Positions 17,114-24,715 of a stretch of DNA of 64,000 nt are shown here, in pieces (the stretch's first letter is position 1; each line of letters starts with the position of its first letter). Both the position numbers and the translations under genes were made by a program. The notes under the pieces were generated by a model. The model saw only the letters and a program-made list of their open reading frames with translations, was not told where the DNA came from and ran no database searches. This DNA comes from Bacilli bacterium (GTDB taxonomy: Bacteria; Bacillota_I; Bacilli_A; RF39; UBA660). The stretch is taken from assembly GCA_017436345.1 (NCBI GenBank), contig JAFSDH010000005.1, forward strand, positions 62,001 to 126,000. The letters run 5' to 3'.

Positions 17114-17176
17114 AGGGGATTAGTTAAATGGTATTATAGAAGAATCCAAATCTTTAGGTTCGATTCGACAATCAGG
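17114..17176 (+). pseudogene. Degenerate tRNA-Trp-like sequence
   Basis: The first 21 nt (AGGGGATTAGTTAAATGGTAT) are identical to the 5' end of tRNA-Trp. An anticodon arm follows with stem GAAGA/TCTTT and loop ATCCAAA, still presenting CCA, and then a shortened GGTTCGATTC segment. There is no 3' acceptor strand (ATCCCCT) and no good T-stem, so a functional tRNA is unlikely. It lies on the strand opposite to the real tRNA-Trp. It could be a remnant of an earlier insertion, part of an attachment site or a decoy. Confidence 0.7.
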
Positions 17177-17177
17177 T

Positions 17178-17217
17178 AAAAAAAGACTCAAATCTTTTTA
17201 TTAAGATTTGGGTCTTT
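17178..17217 (-). terminator. Strong terminator of the integrase-symE operon
   Basis: GACCCAAATCTT pairs with AAGATTTGAGTC (one mismatch), followed by T7. It overlaps the last codons of the SymE-like gene. Confidence 0.8.
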
Positions 17218-17367
17218 TATTCTTTCTATGATAACTTTATCTTTATATGTGAATATTCGTACTTTATCATGATATTTAAATCCTAGTTCTTGCAACCATT
17301 TTCCTTTTAAAATGATGTAAGGTTTAGAATAAAAATCTTGGTAAACAGAAAGTTTTCTAGTCTTCAT
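17188..17367 (-). CDS. SymE-like small protein (AbrB-type fold)
   Basis: About 59 residues. The core KPYIILKGKWLQELGF, then DKVRIFTYKDKVII, matches the SymE toxin family pattern (P-x-I-x-L-K-G-x-W-L-x-x-x-G-F). SymE proteins have an AbrB-like fold and were described as SOS-controlled RNA-cleaving or nucleoid-binding toxins. I place the start at ATG 17367 with SD AGGTG six bases upstream. Earlier ATGs at 17388 and 17373 have no well-placed SD. It overlaps the integrase end by 11 nt, so translation is coupled. No antisense antitoxin promoter was identified. Confidence 0.65.
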   Translation of the reverse strand: MKTRKLSVYQDFYSKPYIILKGKWLQELGFKYHDKVRIFTYKDKVIIERIKDPNLNKKI

Positions 17368-18391
17368 ACTCATCACCTGATTGTCCATTATTTTCTATAT
17401 TAGAGATTATTGAATGTTTAACGTGTTTTGTCTTTAAATCTTTTGGGGACATATCAACATATATCTTAGTTGTTTCAATATTAGTATGTCCCAAAAGATC
17501 CCTAAGTGAAAAAGGGTCACCACCATTAATAATAAAGTGAGTAGCGAATGTATGTCTAAACTTATGTGGATTCATCCTAATTTCTTTGTTAAATAGTTTC
17601 TTAGACCTTTGACTAAGAATTCGATACACCATCTGTGTATTTATCCCATGACCATGCATTGGTTCATTAAACTCACTATGAAATTTAATAAAAAGTGGCC
17701 CTTTTTCTACGCCTTTTAGAACTTCTCTCCTATAAACATTTAATATTCTCTCAGTTTCTTTTGAATAATAGACCGTACGAAATGTATTAGTCTTAGTAGC
17801 GTATATATAAATACTACGTTCTTGGTAGTTGATATCTTCCAGTTTGATTCTTACGAGTTCACTATTTCGAATACCAGTATCTAATAAAACTATAATTATA
17901 AGTAAGTTTCTTAACTCTGACTTATATCGTAAATCAAACGATGTTAATAACTTTCGTATCTGGTCTATCGTAAAGTAATCTATTTTCTCTTTTCTTTGTT
18001 TTTTTGGTTTAATATTATGAGCTGGATTAGCAATTAAATACCCATCTCTTTCAAGATAGTTAAAGAAAGCTCTTAGTGCCCTAGCGTGACAATTATAATA
18101 CCCTACTTTGTTTTTAGAATATTTACTTTCAAAATAAAATTTTATCTCACTTTCTGTTAAAGTTTCTAAACATTGAACCTTCTTAATTTGCACTAAGAAC
18201 TTTCGGAACGTTTGTAGTTTCTTCTTATAAAAATACATTGTCTGTTCTGCTAAGCCACGCTCACGCATGTTGTTGAAAAAATATTCTACTGCATTATCAT
18301 ACAATAGATTACTTTGCGTGTTTTGTTTTCTCTCTCCTGTTTTAAATTGTTGAAAAAAATTTGTTAATTCATTGATTGTTTCTTCTGTCAT
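17357..18391 (-). CDS. Tyrosine recombinase (integrase)
   Basis: The 344-residue XerC/D-like recombinase has an N-terminal SAM-like core-binding domain (~25-120) and a catalytic domain with the complete set R175 (TGIRNSEL), K200 (ATKTN), H276 and R279 (HKFRH), H302 (GHTNIETT) and Tyr311. It lies 141 bp from the attR repeat and intact tRNA-Trp, transcribed away from it, as is usual for the integrase that moves such an element. It is predicted to exchange strands at the anticodon-loop core. SD AGGAG lies upstream of ATG 18391. Confidence 0.92.
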   Translation of the reverse strand: MTEETINELTNFFQQFKTGERKQNTQSNLLYDNAVEYFFNNMRERGLAEQTMYFYKKKLQTFRKFLVQIKKVQCLETLTESEIKFYFESKYSKNKVGYYNCHARALRAFFNYLERDGYLIANPAHNIKPKKQRKEKIDYFTIDQIRKLLTSFDLRYKSELRNLLIIIVLLDTGIRNSELVRIKLEDINYQERSIYIYATKTNTFRTVYYSKETERILNVYRREVLKGVEKGPLFIKFHSEFNEPMHGHGINTQMVYRILSQRSKKLFNKEIRMNPHKFRHTFATHFIINGGDPFSLRDLLGHTNIETTKIYVDMSPKDLKTKHVKHSIISNIENNGQSGDEYED

Positions 18392-18477
18392 ATAAATTCT
18401 CCTTCTATAAATATTTGCAACTTATAGAATTCAAAACAAAACGTTTTCAAAAGAAATAATATGGAAAATAACTAGCA

Positions 18478-18510
18478 AAAGGACTCTTACACCCCATTAA
18501 GGGTCCTTTC
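18478..18510 (-). terminator. Hairpin between tRNA-Trp and the integrase gene
   Basis: AAAGGAC-n-GTCCTTTT with extra CTTA/TAAG pairs. It probably insulates the integrase gene from tRNA transcription. Confidence 0.5.
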
Positions 18511-18532
18511 TAAAATTACTCCCTGCCATTCC

Positions 18533-18615
18533 AATAAAAAAAGTAGCAACATTGCTACTTTAAAATTCAAATGGCAGGGGATGAGAGAATCGAACTCCCA
18601 ACTAAAGTTTTGGAG
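18533..18615 (-). repeat. attR: 83-bp direct repeat including the tRNA-Trp 3' half
   Basis: Exact copy of 12320-12402. Contains the tRNA terminator (about 18536-18560) and the 3' part of the functional tRNA-Trp. Confidence 0.92.
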
Positions 18616-18645
18616 ACTCCTATTATACCATTTAACTAATCCCCT
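18572..18645 (-). tRNA. tRNA-Trp (CCA), intact
   Basis: Acceptor stem AGGGGAT/ATCCCCT, discriminator G and encoded CCA. D-arm is GTTA/TAAT (G-U wobble). Anticodon arm GGAGT/ACTTT has loop CTCCAAA giving anticodon CCA. T-arm contains GTTCGATTC. It reads UGG and is the insertion target of the element. A promoter lies just upstream and a T-run hairpin follows. Confidence 0.93.
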
Positions 18646-18654
18646 ATGCCAAGT

Positions 18655-18683
18655 ATTATAGCACACAACTTTTATAAATACAA
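18655..18683 (-). promoter_or_regulatory. tRNA-Trp promoter
   Basis: -35 TTGTAT (18683-18678), a 17-bp spacer and -10 TATAAT (18660-18655), ending 9 bp before the tRNA 5' end. Confidence 0.7.
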
Positions 18684-18726
18684 TAACACTTTTTCACTTT
18701 TTTCATAATATATTTTAGGTGATTTT

Positions 18727-19155
18727 ATGCCAATAATTAACTATAATAATAACGAATTAGAATTAATGGCTAGACTAATGCGTGCTGAAGCTTTAGGAGA
18801 AGGAGACCTAGGTATGCTTATGGTTGGAAATGTTATTGTTAATCGCGCTATCGCAAACTGTTTAACATTTAAAAATATCAATACTATTCAAAAAGTAGTC
18901 TATCAAACTCCAGGTGGCTTCTCAGGCATAAATAGTCCCTTATTCAATCATGCTGCTACTACATTAGAAAAAGAATTAGCTATTCGCAACTTAAATGGCC
19001 AATATTATTTTCCTGCAACTAATGCTTTATGGTTTTACGCTCCAACAACAGGAGCTAATTGTGTATCATTATGGTATAATCAACAACTAAGCGGTAAATA
19101 TAAAAATCATTGTTTTTATAAACCATATCCAGGAGTATGTAACGAATTACATTAA
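18727..19155 (+). CDS. Cell wall hydrolase of the CwlJ/SleB type
   Basis: The 142-residue protein is one Hydrolase_2 (SleB/CwlJ) domain: LMARLMRAEALGEGDLGMLMVGNVIVNR holds the family glutamate, and GGFSG and LWFYAPT follow. The length matches CwlJ (~142 aa), with no signal peptide or binding repeats. These enzymes cut peptidoglycan, in spore formers the cortex. No spore gene is seen here, so a role in wall turnover is equally possible. It is one of only two plus-strand genes in the window and converges with the LysM protein; the two stop codons overlap. Confidence 0.85.
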   Translation: MPIINYNNNELELMARLMRAEALGEGDLGMLMVGNVIVNRAIANCLTFKNINTIQKVVYQTPGGFSGINSPLFNHAATTLEKELAIRNLNGQYYFPATNALWFYAPTTGANCVSLWYNQQLSGKYKNHCFYKPYPGVCNELH

Positions 19156-19988
19156 CGAGGAATAATTAACTTTTGATTAATCATCAACTTATTAGATATT
19201 AAACTATTAATATCTTTTATTTTGTTAACATCAGTATTAAACTTTTTAGCAATACTATATAAACTATCCCCATTTTTAACAATATATATATCATTCATTA
19301 ATTTAGGTACTTTTAATACTTCTCCTATATTTAAAAAATCTGTACCTAGATTATTAATTTTTTTTAAAACATCTACATTAGTATTAAAACGCTTAGCTAA
19401 TTTATATAAATAATCCCCTTTTTCTACTACATAACTATCATAAATATTACTATCAAAAACTCTTTCTTCAAAATGACTTATTAAAATATTACTAACGCTA
19501 TTAATAATTTCGTTGTTATCACCACTTAATAAATAATTATATCCAAATTCTAATACAATAACATCACTATTTAAAGGAGCGACTCTATGTACTGCATAAT
19601 AGTCCTTTGAGTTATCATTTATTAAAACTCTTTTTTTTACCTCACCTATTGCTTTAAATACATCATAAATATCATTTTTTGAATCAATAACACTTTTTAT
19701 AGAACGAATAATAGATATATTATCTTTATTTTCATCACTTACTTTAATCAATATTACTAATGCACTATCATTTCTCACTAAATTATTTATATACTCATAT
19801 CTATCATAATTACTTAATGTAATATCACTATCTCTTGTCATAAAAACAGGATATCCAGATTGATTTAATTTATAATATATCTTTTTGCCTACTTCCAAAT
19901 TAAAATCTTTTTCTGGTCTATTTCCTTTCATATATCCATAATCAATACCTCCATGACCTGGATCAATAATTATATATTTATAACTCAT
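19152..19988 (-). CDS. Amidase_3-like protein with two LysM domains, zinc site incomplete
   Basis: Residues 1-~180 resemble N-acetylmuramoyl-L-alanine amidases (Amidase_3): IDPGHGGIDYG has the first zinc His, KDFNLEV has the Glu ligand, and VLEFGYN has the catalytic Glu. The usual S-x-H-x-N segment reads LVILIKVSDEN, so the second zinc His is not seen. Two LysM repeats follow (about 183-228 and 233-278), each beginning Y-x-V-x-x-G-D-x-L/S-Y and ending in I/V-P, for glycan binding. There is no obvious signal peptide. It could be a degenerate, non-catalytic wall-binding protein. Confidence 0.75.
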   Translation of the reverse strand: MSYKYIIIDPGHGGIDYGYMKGNRPEKDFNLEVGKKIYYKLNQSGYPVFMTRDSDITLSNYDRYEYINNLVRNDSALVILIKVSDENKDNISIIRSIKSVIDSKNDIYDVFKAIGEVKKRVLINDNSKDYYAVHRVAPLNSDVIVLEFGYNYLLSGDNNEIINSVSNILISHFEERVFDSNIYDSYVVEKGDYLYKLAKRFNTNVDVLKKINNLGTDFLNIGEVLKVPKLMNDIYIVKNGDSLYSIAKKFNTDVNKIKDINSLISNKLMINQKLIIPR

Positions 19989-20030
19989 ATTATCACCATT
20001 AAATTATATGAATTATATTTTATTAAATGA

Positions 20031-20056
20031 AAAAAAAGCTCCAATAGAGCTTTTTT
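20031..20056 (-). terminator. Intrinsic terminator of the gene 20055-20996
   Basis: AAGCTC-TATTG-GAGCTT stem followed by T7. Confidence 0.75.
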
Positions 20057-20996
20057 ATAAAATATCTTCAATATTTTCATAACGTTGTTCATTATCATAT
20101 ATATTTAAATCATAATCTAAACATTCTTTATTATTGCAATTAAATACTTCATCTTTATCTTCTTTTATAATGTCAACACTTACTCTTTGATAATCACCAT
20201 TATCAAAAACTAATATATTACTATCATAAATACCAACTAGATAATCTTTTAAGACCTTATCATTATCTAATAAATAAGAATCATTAACTTTTAAATTACG
20301 ACCATTAACATAATAAAAATTATAATCAGTATATATATTTTTCCAACTAATAAAAATTGGTATTAAATCATAAGCATCCATACTCATATTAGGATTAATT
20401 AAAAGTACTAAAGCTTTTTCTTTTCTATCTCTTAATGATAAATATCCATCAATAGATAACTCATCTAAAACCGATAATTTACTAACCTGAATATTTTTAT
20501 ATACTTCACTATCATTAACCTTTGATATTAAAAAATCATTATCTTTCATTATTTCTTCAATATCAGAATCAGATAATTCATTAATATTATTATCCATTAA
20601 ATATTTAGTTAAATCATATGAAGAATAGTAAATATAACTATCATTATTAATTTTAAGAATAAGTTTATATTTAGAAATACTAACAAGTTCTAAAGTATAA
20701 CTCTTACAATTTAAACTAATAACTTTATTAATATCATTATAATAATACCTATTACAACTATTTAAAGAACTTTCTTTATCACTATACTTAAATTTACCAG
20801 AAGAAAACTCTATACTATTTAAAGTACCATATTCATACCAAATATTATCAGTTACCTCTATAGGTAAATCAACACTTGTACTTTTAACTTCTTCAGCCAT
20901 TACATACAACTTGATATATAATCCTAAAGAAACAAATAATAATATAAATAAAAATATTCTAAAATAATTTATTTTCTTATTATCTTTCTTCTTCAA
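20055..20996 (-). CDS. Membrane-anchored hypothetical protein
   Basis: A Lys-rich N-terminus and one membrane helix (about residues 12-30 from the TTG start) are followed by ~270 extracytoplasmic residues rich in Asp, Asn, Tyr and Ser. The part at about 160-250 (ALVLLINPNMSMDAYDLIPIFISWKNIY, then FYYVNGRNL and NILVFDNGDYQ) has the strand/helix alternation of a thioredoxin-like fold but lacks CxxC. This is a structural guess. Start chosen at TTG 20996, which has SD AGGTGG five bases upstream; the GTG at 21005 lies inside that SD. No family recognised. Confidence 0.55.
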   Translation of the reverse strand: MKKKDNKKINYFRIFLFILLFVSLGLYIKLYVMAEEVKSTSVDLPIEVTDNIWYEYGTLNSIEFSSGKFKYSDKESSLNSCNRYYYNDINKVISLNCKSYTLELVSISKYKLILKINNDSYIYYSSYDLTKYLMDNNINELSDSDIEEIMKDNDFLISKVNDSEVYKNIQVSKLSVLDELSIDGYLSLRDRKEKALVLLINPNMSMDAYDLIPIFISWKNIYTDYNFYYVNGRNLKVNDSYLLDNDKVLKDYLVGIYDSNILVFDNGDYQRVSVDIIKEDKDEVFNCNNKECLDYDLNIYDNEQRYENIEDIL

Positions 20997-21052
20997 CTTT
21001 ACCACCTACTAAATAATATTATACTACATATAATAAAATTTAAAAAGATTAT

Positions 21053-21080
21053 AAAAAAAGATGGCCTAGCCATCATTTTT
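21053..21080 (-). terminator. Intrinsic terminator of htrA
   Basis: GATGGCTAGGCCATC hairpin plus T-run, overlapping the end of htrA. Confidence 0.8.
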
Positions 21081-22163
21081 AGTAAGTGTAACTTTTGTTG
21101 TATATTCTTTACCATTTCTAATATACGTTACATCAATAGTATCTCCTACTTCATAACTATATAAAACATACTTTAAATATGCTTGATTAATAATCTTTTC
21201 ATCACCAATTTTAATAATTACATCCCCTTGACGAAGATCAGACTTACTAGCTCCACTGTCACTAGCAACACTAATTACAACAATACCATATTCAATATCC
21301 TTACTAATTTTTATATTATAACGACTTAAAGTAGCTTCTTCATCAACATTAGTAAGCGTTATTCCTAAAAGTGGTCTTTCAATTTCCTTACCTGCTTCAA
21401 AAGTATCTGTATAATTAAGAGCATCTTCTATCATAATAGAAAATCCCATTCCTTCTACACTACTATCAACTAACTTCATTGAATTAATTCCAATTACTTT
21501 ACCTTCATTACTAAATAAAGGACCTCCACTATTACCAGGATTAATAGCAGCATCAATTTGAATAGATTTCATAACCCAATCTTCATTACTCTTAACACTA
21601 ACAGTAATCTTTCGATCAAGTCCTGATACAATACCTCTTGTAACAGTATTATAATACTCTTCTCCAACAGGAGAACCAACTGCAAAAACAGTATCACCTA
21701 ATTCTAAATCTGATGCTTTACCCATTTCTGCAACTTGTAAAACTGAAGACTTAGGTACTCTAATAACAGCTACATCTAAATATTCATCTCCACCAAGTTT
21801 AGTAGCATCAACAATAGTTTCATTAGTATATAACACCTTTAAACTAGTAGAATCTTCTACAACATGATAATTAGTTAAAATATAACCATACTTATCATCA
21901 GTTTTATAAACAAAACCACTTCCACTACCAGCATATTCACCCTTTTGATAATTCTTTATCATAACAACTGAATTATACACTTTAGCAACAGCTTCTGATA
22001 TATCATTATCAGTAATAGTAATATCTCTATTCTCAATAATTGTTTGTATTTCCTCAGTAGTTATTTCATGTTTAAAAAATGTTTTATTTACAAAAAACAT
22101 GCATCCCGCACCAAGAAAAAATACAAATAATGTAAAAAACAAATTTAAAAATTTTTCTCTCAT
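21066..22163 (-). CDS. htrA: HtrA/DegP-type membrane serine protease
   Basis: The 365-residue protein has one N-terminal membrane helix (~8-28), a trypsin-like domain with the triad His100 (NYHVV), Asp130 (LDVAV) and Ser212 (GNSGGP), and one C-terminal PDZ domain (~265-355, with LRQGDVIIKIGDEKI). It degrades misfolded exported proteins on the outer face of the membrane. The organisation matches Bacillus HtrA/HtrB. Its ATG directly follows the stop codon of the Abi_2 gene, so expression is coupled to it. A terminator overlaps its end. Confidence 0.9.
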   Translation of the reverse strand: MREKFLNLFFTLFVFFLGAGCMFFVNKTFFKHEITTEEIQTIIENRDITITDNDISEAVAKVYNSVVMIKNYQKGEYAGSGSGFVYKTDDKYGYILTNYHVVEDSTSLKVLYTNETIVDATKLGGDEYLDVAVIRVPKSSVLQVAEMGKASDLELGDTVFAVGSPVGEEYYNTVTRGIVSGLDRKITVSVKSNEDWVMKSIQIDAAINPGNSGGPLFSNEGKVIGINSMKLVDSSVEGMGFSIMIEDALNYTDTFEAGKEIERPLLGITLTNVDEEATLSRYNIKISKDIEYGIVVISVASDSGASKSDLRQGDVIIKIGDEKIINQAYLKYVLYSYEVGDTIDVTYIRNGKEYTTKVTLTKNDG

Positions 22164-23105
22164 CTAACCACCTATCTCAATATCAGCAATATCTTTCCAA
22201 TTAGGAGGAAATCCCATTCTATCTAGTACTTTATCAATAGATATACTTTTTAAATTATATTCTAAATTATTAAGTACATGTTCTATTTCAAGAATCAAAT
22301 TTTTCACTTCATTTTGTGTAAGTAATTGTCTAATAATGATTAAAAGAGCAAACAAATCATTTTTACCATAAATATATTCATCATTAATCTTTTCAATATT
22401 TAATAAAGAATGATATTTAGTATCATCTATAAATCTTTGGGTTTTATTTTCAAACAAAATATCTTCATGAGCACATAAATTACGATAATTAGCAAGTATT
22501 GGTAAATAATTAGTTAATGTTTCTTGATCAATATCATAAATATTTGCAATTGCTAAACGATCTTCCAATTTTAATATTGAAAACATCTCACTAACAATAC
22601 CAAAAGATAATACTTTAACTAATACCCATAAAGGAATATAACCATAATTACTCAAATAATGGCTTGTTGCCGAGTGTTGACTACCATTAACACGAATTTG
22701 TCTTTTCATCTTCTTTAACAAATCATTTATCTGTCTTTGTTTTTCTGGACTATTATCAAAGTTCTTAGTCTTTAAATAATCACTTTCTTTATAACCATAT
22801 TTCTTTGATAACTGATATGAAATAATAGATTTAATATTATTCTCTATCATTAATAAATTCTTAAATATAATATTACGAAATTGTCTATCAAATAAGAATA
22901 AACTATATAACTCTTCAAAAGTAGTACCTTCTATATATCTCTTATTATTAGCAGATTTCATAAATAAATGACGATAACCATTCAAAAAGAAGTAATTTTC
23001 ACGAAGTAACACATTTTTAGCAAATTCTTCATCATCAATCACTAAACCTTTATACTTAAAAATCTCTAATTGCTCATCCAGGTTCTTGAACTGCTTGTCC
23101 CTCAT
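22164..23105 (-). CDS. Abi_2 (AbiD/AbiF-like) HEPN protein
   Basis: About 313 residues of the Abi_2 family. The N-terminus FKNLDEQLEIFKYKGL and ENYFFLNGYRHLF, then LYSLFLFDRQFRNIIFKNLLMIENNIKSII, are typical. The C-terminal HEPN motif NYRNLCAHED (R208...H213) is intact, so RNase-type activity is possible. Homologues give abortive phage infection in lactococci. I place the start at ATG 23105 with SD AGGTGA, rather than at GTG 23114, which is inside the SD. It lies immediately upstream of htrA with no gap, an unusual partnership for an Abi gene. Confidence 0.85.
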   Translation of the reverse strand: MRDKQFKNLDEQLEIFKYKGLVIDDEEFAKNVLLRENYFFLNGYRHLFMKSANNKRYIEGTTFEELYSLFLFDRQFRNIIFKNLLMIENNIKSIISYQLSKKYGYKESDYLKTKNFDNSPEKQRQINDLLKKMKRQIRVNGSQHSATSHYLSNYGYIPLWVLVKVLSFGIVSEMFSILKLEDRLAIANIYDIDQETLTNYLPILANYRNLCAHEDILFENKTQRFIDDTKYHSLLNIEKINDEYIYGKNDLFALLIIIRQLLTQNEVKNLILEIEHVLNNLEYNLKSISIDKVLDRMGFPPNWKDIADIEIGG

Positions 23106-23194
23106 TATTCTCACCTACTATTAAATTATAACATACAACATATTAAATTGTATGAAATTTTAAAGAAAAAGACATGGAATAAGTATATTTTACA

Positions 23195-23224
23195 CAAAAA
23201 AAGAAGCCTTATTTGACTTCTTTT
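23195..23224 (-). terminator. Intrinsic terminator of the NUDIX operon
   Basis: AGAAGTC-n-GGCTTCT hairpin with T7 following the stop codon of the gene at 23209. Confidence 0.65.
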
Positions 23225-23607
23225 CTCTTAACTAAACATTTATTATTAATTATTCTTTCTACATCATTTTTTAACTCTTCTCTATTTCGATCATAAAACC
23301 ATCCTCTTCCAGTAATACCAGAAAAAGCAACTTCATAATATTTCATATCAGAAATATCTTTAATTAGTAATGGTATTTTCTCATCACTAGAAATATTTTC
23401 ATACCTACGAATATATTTACTATGATAATCATCATAAATGCTAACAGCAACACACTCCCCATTACTTCGTTTTATAATACAATAAAATCTCGGATCAATA
23501 TTAGCTTCTTCATCCCAATTATCTATATCAGACGAAAAAGGATATCTTAAAACCCTAAATTCTTCAATTTCTTCGCCATCACAATCAAATCCCAAAACTT
23601 CTCCCAT
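23209..23607 (-). CDS. Hypothetical acidic protein, last gene of the NUDIX operon
   Basis: The 132-residue soluble protein is rich in Asp and Glu in its N-terminal two thirds and basic at the end (KRKEVK). No known motif is seen. It begins 10 bp after the P-loop gene on the same strand, and the NUDIX gene precedes that one, so the three form one operon. A shared role in nucleotide or cofactor handling is only a guess. Confidence 0.6.
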   Translation of the reverse strand: MGEVLGFDCDGEEIEEFRVLRYPFSSDIDNWDEEANIDPRFYCIIKRSNGECVAVSIYDDYHSKYIRRYENISSDEKIPLLIKDISDMKYYEVAFSGITGRGWFYDRNREELKNDVERIINNKCLVKRKEVK

Positions 23608-23617
23608 AATCTACCTC

Positions 23618-24706
23618 TTAATAATTTATTACTTTCTTTAAAAATTCATTTGAACCTTTATACCATTTATAAATTTTTAATTTCTTTTCAGAATATTTCT
23701 TCAATTCTTCATCAGTATAATTAGAATTATTATTTTTAAAACGCTCAATACATCTCTTATAACAAGTATCTATACAAGTACGCATAATAATAATTTTTCC
23801 TCTTAAAAGTGAAATATCTTTAATACAATGAAACTGTGCACAATCAATAACAATTACTTTATCATACTTCTTACAATAATCAATTATCTCTTGATAGATT
23901 AAATCAAAATCCTCAAAAAGATTAGGTAATTTTTCATATTTATTTCTAAAATAATTACCAAGTTCTTTATTAATACCACTCGTTTTATTAAATCTATTAT
24001 CACTAAAAATTTCATCAGTATCAATAATTAAATAATTATCATCATATATCTTAGTAAAAAAAGATTTACCACTACCAGATTGACCTGTTATATTAATTAT
24101 TTTTTCAGATGTTAAATCTTTTATTAATGGTTCACGATCAATACAAATAGTAATTAAATTTTTATCTTTTATCTCTTCCAATACTTCTTTTATTTTTTTA
24201 TAACAACCATGTTCTTCATCATCTTCAACTTTTAAAAACCCATCAAAAGTTTGTAATACTAAATCTATATTACTTTCATTAACTTTATCTCTAATAATCA
24301 TTAAACATAATTCTTTATAATCTTTAAATGATAAAAATTTCAAACATTCAAAATATACAATTTCTGGTAACTTAGATTTTAAATATAAATCTATAGCAAT
24401 ATCTTCAGTAACTTCCCTAGGATTCTTAACAATTATCTTATTAGTGCGATAAGCACCTTTAGGATTATTTCCTTCATAAAACAAAACTTCTGCATCATCA
24501 GGTAATTCTACATCATACAAAACATCCCCACGAAGTAACCATCTAAGCATATGTTCATCATCAGAAAAATTAAAACCACCTATATCTTTAGGTTCTTTTG
24601 CATCTGGATTCCATAAATCAGAAACATTAACTTGATCAAGTTTATATTCGAATCCTCCGGCATGAGAAGTAATACCATTCATAACTCTTAAATATTTTCT
24701 TTTCAT
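23618..24706 (-). CDS. Two-domain protein: N-terminal unknown domain plus P-loop kinase
   Basis: The 362-residue protein has an N-terminal ~180 residues (GGFNFSDDEHMLRWLLRGD...YRTNKIIVKNP) resembling sequence found in phage-linked proteins of unknown function. A C-terminal kinase-like domain starts near 205: ITGQSGSGKSFFTKIY is Walker A, YLIIDTDEIF and VIVIDCAQFH are the substrate and Walker B strands, and R-x-x-x-R-F supplies lid arginines. The fusion suggests a kinase with a regulatory or substrate-binding head, but the substrate is unknown. It lies between the NUDIX gene and the hypothetical gene at 23209 in one operon. Confidence 0.65.
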   Translation of the reverse strand: MKRKYLRVMNGITSHAGGFEYKLDQVNVSDLWNPDAKEPKDIGGFNFSDDEHMLRWLLRGDVLYDVELPDDAEVLFYEGNNPKGAYRTNKIIVKNPREVTEDIAIDLYLKSKLPEIVYFECLKFLSFKDYKELCLMIIRDKVNESNIDLVLQTFDGFLKVEDDEEHGCYKKIKEVLEEIKDKNLITICIDREPLIKDLTSEKIINITGQSGSGKSFFTKIYDDNYLIIDTDEIFSDNRFNKTSGINKELGNYFRNKYEKLPNLFEDFDLIYQEIIDYCKKYDKVIVIDCAQFHCIKDISLLRGKIIIMRTCIDTCYKRCIERFKNNNSNYTDEELKKYSEKKLKIYKWYKGSNEFLKKVINY

Positions 24707-24715
24707 AATTTTCCC

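Larger units (their letters stand above)
12320..18615. mobile_element. 6.2-kb integrative element inserted in tRNA-Trp
   Basis: Perfect 83-bp direct repeats bound the region. The right copy is part of an intact tRNA-Trp, and the left is a 3' tRNA fragment with a duplicated terminator, the usual outcome of tyrosine-integrase insertion into a tRNA gene. The integrase lies next to the intact tRNA. Joining 12402 to 18616 restores a full tRNA-Trp in the predicted empty site. Cargo from left to right: HEPN-like gene (+), HEPN protein (-), PIN protein (-), PH/SHOCT protein (-), then a tRNA-like remnant, SymE-like protein and integrase. No replication, capsid or transfer genes are seen, so it is a small genomic island or satellite, not a complete prophage or ICE. 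Confidence 0.9.

Noticed and set aside
12320-18615. Complete prophage or conjugative element
   Set aside because: No capsid, terminase, portal, relaxase or type IV secretion genes are seen among the seven genes.
12320-18645. Recoding of UGA as tryptophan, because of extra tRNA-Trp-like sequences
   Set aside because: The intact tRNA has anticodon CCA, genes use TGG for Trp, and long genes read through without in-frame TGA.
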